Part shown: positions 59,909 to 64,000 of the stretch, piece after piece
Numbering within the stretch: position 1 is the first letter of the stretch
How the letters are laid out: every line of letters begins with the position of its first letter
From: CAWCKS01 sp963763485
Lineage (GTDB): Bacteria; Pseudomonadota; Alphaproteobacteria; Rhizobiales; Xanthobacteraceae
Length of the DNA: 64,000 bases
Direction: 5' to 3'
NCBI GenBank assembly: GCA_963763485.1
Contig: CAVXOW010000004.1
Location: 372,001-436,000, forward strand
The notes under the pieces: generated by a model
Databases searched by the model: none
The model's input: the letters and a program-made list of their open reading frames with translations, nothing else
What the model was told of the DNA's origin: nothing
Made by a program: the position numbers and the translations under genes

Positions 59909-61925
59909 TCATGCGAATTCGAGGATCGGAGCGTCGACGGCGAGCGTCGCCCCGGCTTTGGCGTGGATGGTCTTGACGACACCGTCGCGCTCGGCGCGCA
60001 GCACGTTCTGCATCTTCATCGCCTCGACCACGGCCAGCGTCTCGCCGGCCTTCACTTCCTGACCCTCGCTGACGTCGATCGAAATCACCAGACCCGGCAT
60101 CGGGCACAACAGCTTCTTGCCGGTATCGGTCTTGACCTCGGCGGGCATCAGCCGCGCCGATTCAGCCTCGGTCTCGGTGTAGACGTAAGCCGAAACTTCG
60201 ACGCCCTGATGTGCAAGCCTGAAACCGTTCGGAACGCTGCGCACCTGCACGGCGATCGGATGGTTGTCGAACCGGCCCTGCCAGGTCAGGTCGCCGGGCT
60301 TCCACGGCGACTTCAACCGATGCGACGGGCCGGCCTTGCCGTCGGCCTCGATGAACGACACCACGATGCTGTCGCCGTCGCGCTCGATCTCGAGCGCGAT
60401 CTCCGTGCGATTGAGCCACACGGCGCGGCGACCCTCGCGGGTCACCTTGCGGCCGTTCATCTGCCCGGAAATCTGCCGCTTGCGCTCGCCATAGATGTGG
60501 TCGACGGCGGCGGCGACCGCGGCCATGTGCCTCGCCACCTCACCTTTCGCGGCATGCGGCGCAAATCCGTTCGGAAATTCTTCGGCGATGAAGCCGGTCG
60601 ACAGCCGGCCCTCGCGCCAGCGCGGGTTCTGCATCACCGCCGACAGGAACGGCACGTTGTGGCGGATGCCGTCGATGTAGAACGCATCGAGCGCCTGGGA
60701 CTGGGCCTCGATCGCGGCCGCTCGCGACGGCCCGTGGGTCACGAGCTTGGCGATCATCGGATCGTAGTAGATCGAGATCTCGCCGCCCTCCTGCACGCCG
60801 GTGTCGTTGCGCACCGTGATGCCGTCGACGCTGATTTCGGCCGGCGGATGGTAGCGGACAAGGCGTCCGATCGACGGCAGGAAGTTGCGGTAGGGGTCTT
60901 CGGCGTAGACCCGCGACTCCACCGCCCAGCCGGTGAGCGCGACGTTCTTCTGCTCGATCGTCGAGTTTCTCGCCGGCTGCGACGCGGATCATCTGCTCGA
61001 CGAGATCGACACCGGTGATCAGTTCGGTCACGGGATGCTCGACCTGCAAACGGGTGTTCATTTCCAGGAAGTAAAAACTCTTGTCCTGGCCGGCGACGAA
61101 TTCGACGGTGCCGGCGGAGTCGTAGTTCACCGCTTTTGCCAGCGCGACCGCCTGCTCGCCCATCTTGCGCCGCGTCGCTTCATCGAGCAGCGGCGACGGC
61201 GCTTCCTCGATGACCTTCTGGTTGCGGCGCTGGATCGAGCATTCGCGCTCGCCGAGATAAATGACGTTGCCATGCTTGTCGCCGAGCACCTGGATTTCGA
61301 TGTGCCTGGGGTCGACGATGAATTTTTCGATGAAGACGCGATCGTCGCCGAACGACGCCTTGGCTTCCGCGCGCGCCAGCTTGAATCCCTCGGCGACCTC
61401 GGCGGCGCTGTGGGCGATGCGCATGCCCTTGCCGCCACCGCCAGCGGAAGCCTTGATCATCACGGGATAGCCGATGTCGCCCGCGATCTTCACCGCCTGC
61501 TTGTCGTCCTCGATGACGCCGAGATGGCCGGGGACGGTCGAGACCCCTGCCCGCGCCGCGGCCTTCTTGGATTCGATCTTGTCGCCCATCGCGGCGATTG
61601 CGCTGGGGTTCGGCCCGATGAAGGTGAGGCCGGCGGCGGCCAGCGCCTTCGGAAATGCCTCGCGCTCGGAGAGAAATCCGTAGCCGGGATGGACGGCCTC
61701 AGCGCCCGTGCGCTTGCAGGCGTCGACGATCTTCTCGATGACGAGGTAGCTTTCGGCCGCCTGCGGCGGCCCGATCGCCACCGCATCGTCCGCCATGGTG
61801 ACGTGGAGCGCGTCCTTGTCGGCGTCCGAATAAACAGCGACGGTCTCGATCCCCATTTTCCGCGCCGTCTTGATCACCCGGCAGGCGATCTCACCGCGGT
61901 TTGCGATCAGGATCCGTTTGAACAT
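59909..61925 (-). pseudogene. pccA: Propionyl-CoA carboxylase alpha subunit (biotin carboxylase + biotin carrier), frameshifted
   Basis: The N-terminal 321 codons give biotin carboxylase (ILIANRGEIACRVIKTARKMGI, ASAGGGGKGMRI, FLEMNTRLQVEHPVTELI). After CTC at 60963-60965 an extra G (plus-strand C at 60962) shifts the frame, and the protein resumes as VESRVYAEDPYRNFLPSIGRL. It runs through the BT domain to the biotin attachment motif EAMKMQN at the C-terminus. Corrected, it is 671 residues, the usual length. The enzyme carboxylates propionyl-CoA to methylmalonyl-CoA. The start has GGGAGACGC before the ATG. pccB is not in the window. An error in the sequence is quite possible. Confidence 0.9.
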
Positions 61926-61979
61926 GCGTCTCCCACCCGAATTGGCCAGCTAGGGCACGATGAAATCGGTTTCGCTCTT

Positions 61980-62064
61980 CCCCTCCCCACGAAACCCCGG
62001 GCTTGCCTGGGTTTCGCATTACCAGTGCGCAAGTCGGGCAAGCCCGACTTGCGTTGGGGAGGGG
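61980..62064. repeat. Palindromic repeat carrying an inserted two-hairpin element
   Basis: CCCCTCCCCA (61980-61989) and TTGGGGAGGGG (62054-62064) form an outer hairpin whose tip holds 64 bases (61990-62053). The insert has two hairpins, CGAAACCC/GGGTTTCG and CGCAAGTCGGG/CCCGACTTGCG, joined by CATTACCAGTG. It is related to the insert at 8685-8745. Confidence 0.8.
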
Positions 62065-62112
62065 TTAGGGGTGGGGGTCGTCACGAGTCTTGAGGACTAC
62101 GTCCCACGATGG

Positions 62113-62154
62113 ACCCCCCTCCCCCAACCCTCCCCCGCAAGGGGGGAGGGGAGC
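62113..62154. repeat. CCCTCCCCC...GGGGGAGGG palindromic repeat
   Basis: CCCCCCTCCCCCAACCC followed by CTCCCCCGCAAGGGGGGAG, a compact hairpin with a GCAA tip. It appears to be an uninterrupted relative of the outer hairpin at 61980-62064. Confidence 0.65.
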
Positions 62155-62285
62155 GTCTTGCGGCCGACGCGATTTCGCCAGCCTGAAATCATCCCGCCTT
62201 AATTCTTGGATTCTTAGTCTCAGCCAGGCCCTTGACCAAGGCTTGACGGATTTTGGCTGCCCCTGTCAATCGGGCGCGCAGCCAA

Positions 62286-62303
62286 ATGTAACAAAACTGT
62301 CAC
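62286..62303 (+). promoter_or_regulatory. Possible Pho box (PhoB site)
   Basis: ATGTAAC-AAAA-CTGTCAC resembles two seven-base repeats of CTGTCAT separated by four bases, the PhoB consensus. The second repeat matches six of seven positions, the first only TGT and A. It lies 53 bases upstream of a phosphatase-family start, which makes the match biologically sensible. Confidence 0.4.
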
Positions 62304-62355
62304 ATCGGAAATCTACACCGGTCGCATCCACCGAGAGTCCCAAAAGAGGATCGCC

Positions 62356-64000
62356 ATGGCCCGTCCCATTGCCGTTTTGCTCGCTTGTACATCGCTGTTT
62401 GCGGCCACGGCCGCCTTTGCCCAGAACGACAAAGCGCACAACCTGATCCTGTTCATTCCGGACGGCTTGCGTGCGCTGAAGGTGACGCCCGAAACGGCGC
62501 CGGCCATGGCCGAAGTGCGCGACAAGGGCGTCAACTTCAAGAACCCTCATTCGATCTTCCCGACCTTCACCACCGCCAACGCGTCGGCGATGTCGACCGG
62601 TCATTATCTCGGCGACACCGGTGATTTCTCCAACACGATCTATACGGGCTACACCGTGGCGCCCGTCGACACCGTGGTGCCATTCCTCGAAAGCGATCCG
62701 GTGCTGCACGACGTCGACGAGCACTTCTCCGGCAACTACATGAACGAGGACACGGTGCTGAAGCTTGCCCGCGACAAGGGCTACAGCACTGCGACCATCG
62801 GCAAGGTCGGCCCGGCCCTGATCTTCGACCACACCGACAAGCCGGATACGCCGGGCCTGCACTCGGTCGTGGTCGACGACCAGACCGGCAGCAAGAACGG
62901 CATGCCGCTGTCCGATCACGTGCAGGCGGCGATGACCAAGGCCGGCCTGCCGCTCACCGCGCCCGGCCGCGGCGACAACGCCAAGGCCGGCGATTCCAAG
63001 ACCCCCGGCACCACGGTCGCCAACGTCGCGCAGCAAGCCTACTTCACCGACGTCGCCACCAAGGTCGTGCTGCCGATGTTCAAGGAGCGCAACAAACCGT
63101 TCGTGCTGGTGGTATGGTCGCGCGACCCCGACGGCAGCCAGCACAATCAGGGCGACAGCCTCGGCAATGTCGTGCCCGGGATCAACGGCCCGACCTCGCT
63201 TGCCTCGATCAAGAACGCCGACAACAATCTGGCGCAATTGCGCAAGGCGCTCGATGACCTCGGCCTCGCTCAGACCACCAACATCATGATCGCAGCCGAC
63301 CACGGCTTCTCGACGATTTCCAAGGAAAGCACGACAAGCCCGACGGTCAAGAACACCTATCCCGACACGCCGCAAGGTTCGCTGCCGATGGGTTTTGTCG
63401 CGCTCGACCTAGCGAAGGCGCTCAACCTTCCGCTGTTCGATCCCAACGACAAGAATGCCAAGGTCGCCGACAACGCCTATCCGAAGTTCGGCAACGGCGT
63501 GATCGGCAATGATCCGGCGAAGCCGGACGTGGTGGTCGCGGCCAACGGCGGCTCTGATCTGGTCTATCTGCCCGGCAACGACAAGAAGCTGGCCGCGCAG
63601 ATCGTCAAGACGTTGCTCGAACAGGACTACGTCAGCGGCCTGTTCGTGCGTGACGATCTCGGCCGCTTCCCCGGCACGCTGCCGCTGTCGTCACTCAACA
63701 TGGAGGGCAAGGCAGTGACGCCGCATCCCGCCATGATGATCAACTTCCGCTCCTACGCCAAGGGCTGCGACGAGCCGCTATTGTGCACCGTCGAGGTGGC
63801 CGACACCGTGCTGCGGCAGGGCCAGGGCATGCACGGCAATTTCAGCCGCGGCGACACCATGAACTTCATGGCGGCGATCGGCCCGGATTTCAAAGGCGGC
63901 TATGCGGACACGCTGCCGACCAGCAACGCCGACATCGGCATAACCGCGGCGCGGCTGTTGAACCTTGCCCCGAAGCACAAGGGTAATCTGATCGGCCGCG
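62356..64000 (+). CDS. Alkaline phosphatase family (type I phosphodiesterase/nucleotide pyrophosphatase) protein, 3' end outside window
   Basis: An open frame from ATG 62356 to the window edge (at least 548 residues). A signal peptide (PIAVLLACTSLFAATAAFA) precedes LILFIPDGLRALKV, whose Asp is a metal ligand. FPTFTTANASAMSTGHYLGDTG holds the Thr nucleophile region, SRDPDGSQHNQGDS has further metal ligands and IMIAADHGFSTI is the Asp-His pair. This is the phosphodiesterase branch of the alkaline phosphatase superfamily. It acts in the periplasm on phosphodiesters or monoesters. The possible Pho box upstream suggests phosphate-starvation control. Confidence 0.88.
   Translation, partial: MARPIAVLLACTSLFAATAAFAQNDKAHNLILFIPDGLRALKVTPETAPAMAEVRDKGVNFKNPHSIFPTFTTANASAMSTGHYLGDTGDFSNTIYTGYTVAPVDTVVPFLESDPVLHDVDEHFSGNYMNEDTVLKLARDKGYSTATIGKVGPALIFDHTDKPDTPGLHSVVVDDQTGSKNGMPLSDHVQAAMTKAGLPLTAPGRGDNAKAGDSKTPGTTVANVAQQAYFTDVATKVVLPMFKERNKPFVLVVWSRDPDGSQHNQGDSLGNVVPGINGPTSLASIKNADNNLAQLRKALDDLGLAQTTNIMIAADHGFSTISKESTTSPTVKNTYPDTPQGSLPMGFVALDLAKALNLPLFDPNDKNAKVADNAYPKFGNGVIGNDPAKPDVVVAANGGSDLVYLPGNDKKLAAQIVKTLLEQDYVSGLFVRDDLGRFPGTLPLSSLNMEGKAVTPHPAMMINFRSYAKGCDEPLLCTVEVADTVLRQGQGMHGNFSRGDTMNFMAAIGPDFKGGYADTLPTSNADIGITAARLLNLAPKHKGNLIGR

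Larger units (their letters stand above)
61926..62285. other. Repeat-rich intergenic interval upstream of the phosphatase gene
   Basis: About 360 bases between divergent pccA and the alkaline phosphatase-family gene. It holds two repeat elements (61980-62064 and 62113-62154) and then an AT-richer stretch around 62195-62235. No gene was recognised. Confidence 0.7.

Noticed and set aside
62266..63375. Minus-strand open frame of 369 codons opposite the phosphatase gene
   Set aside because: Shadow of the plus-strand alkaline phosphatase-family gene, which has a signal peptide and metal-binding motifs.
1..64000. CRISPR arrays, insertion sequences, prophage genes
   Set aside because: No regularly spaced direct repeats, no transposase or phage structural proteins were found; the repeats present are short palindromic intergenic elements.

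Overview
The window is about 64 kb of GC-rich chromosome from an alphaproteobacterium, most likely Bradyrhizobium or a close relative (Nitrobacteraceae). The assignment rests on gene content and order that I recognise: dprA-topA-rnr-DUF983-Nudix-rpmG, divK-pleD, clpS-clpA, a MipZ-type ATPase, EipB, phasin and DUF1489/DUF3572/DUF3253 proteins. It also rests on several families of palindromic intergenic repeats and alphaproteobacterial-looking promoters. It is essentially a core chromosome segment with one small accessory patch.

Layout. 1-5.6 kb: a formylglycine-generating-enzyme-like protein cut by the window edge, two family III CoA-transferase/racemase genes, an Old Yellow Enzyme and a beta-hydroxyacid-type dehydrogenase. 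5.6-8.6 kb: a SpoIIAA-like protein and the pyrimidine pair pyrB-pyrC, in which PyrC has lost the metal-binding HxH. 8.8-18.2 kb: plsY (frameshifted), a haloacid dehalogenase, then dprA, topA, rnr, DUF983, Nudix and rpmG on one strand. 18.2-20.3 kb: divergent MFS transporter and TetR regulator with two matching operators between them. 20.4-24.9 kb: pleD/divK cell-cycle signalling, DUF3572-dinB and eipB. 25-33 kb: RidA, GDPD, a COG3146 acyltransferase-like protein, HIT, a crotonase, an alpha/beta hydrolase, a methyltransferase, TrmO and a DHA2 efflux pump. 33-43.5 kb: clpA/clpS, phasin, a DD-carboxypeptidase with a SPOR domain, a J-domain/VWA-like pair, a lipase-like hydrolase, MipZ and DUF1489. 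43.6-54 kb: small and membrane proteins, GST, YdcF, aldo-keto reductase, an XRE regulator, two tandem polysaccharide deacetylases, tRNA-Leu(GAG), an acyl-CoA synthetase, a lone FliN-like protein and lipB. 54.1-57.4 kb: the accessory patch. It starts at a tRNA-Val(CAC)-like gene with a damaged acceptor stem, continues through decayed small genes, and ends with a sigma-factor-like gene overlapping a FeeM-type N-acyl amino acid synthase-like gene. 57.5-64 kb: an NTF2-like protein, a thioesterase, an oxaloacetate decarboxylase-type gene (frameshifted), propionyl-CoA carboxylase alpha (frameshifted) and an alkaline phosphatase-family protein that runs off the window, with a possible Pho box upstream.

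Points most worth attention: (i) the sigma factor/FeeM-like pair, with a composition break inside the second gene; (ii) a TTGTGC-N3-GCACAA palindrome in front of both the phasin and an alpha/beta hydrolase, suggesting a small PhaR-like regulon; (iii) a two-hairpin element found twice, each time in the loop of a different palindromic repeat; (iv) three conserved metabolic genes each broken by one small indel, which may be sequencing errors rather than biology. I saw no CRISPR array, prophage or recognisable insertion sequence. Everything here was read by eye; no database or folding computation was run.
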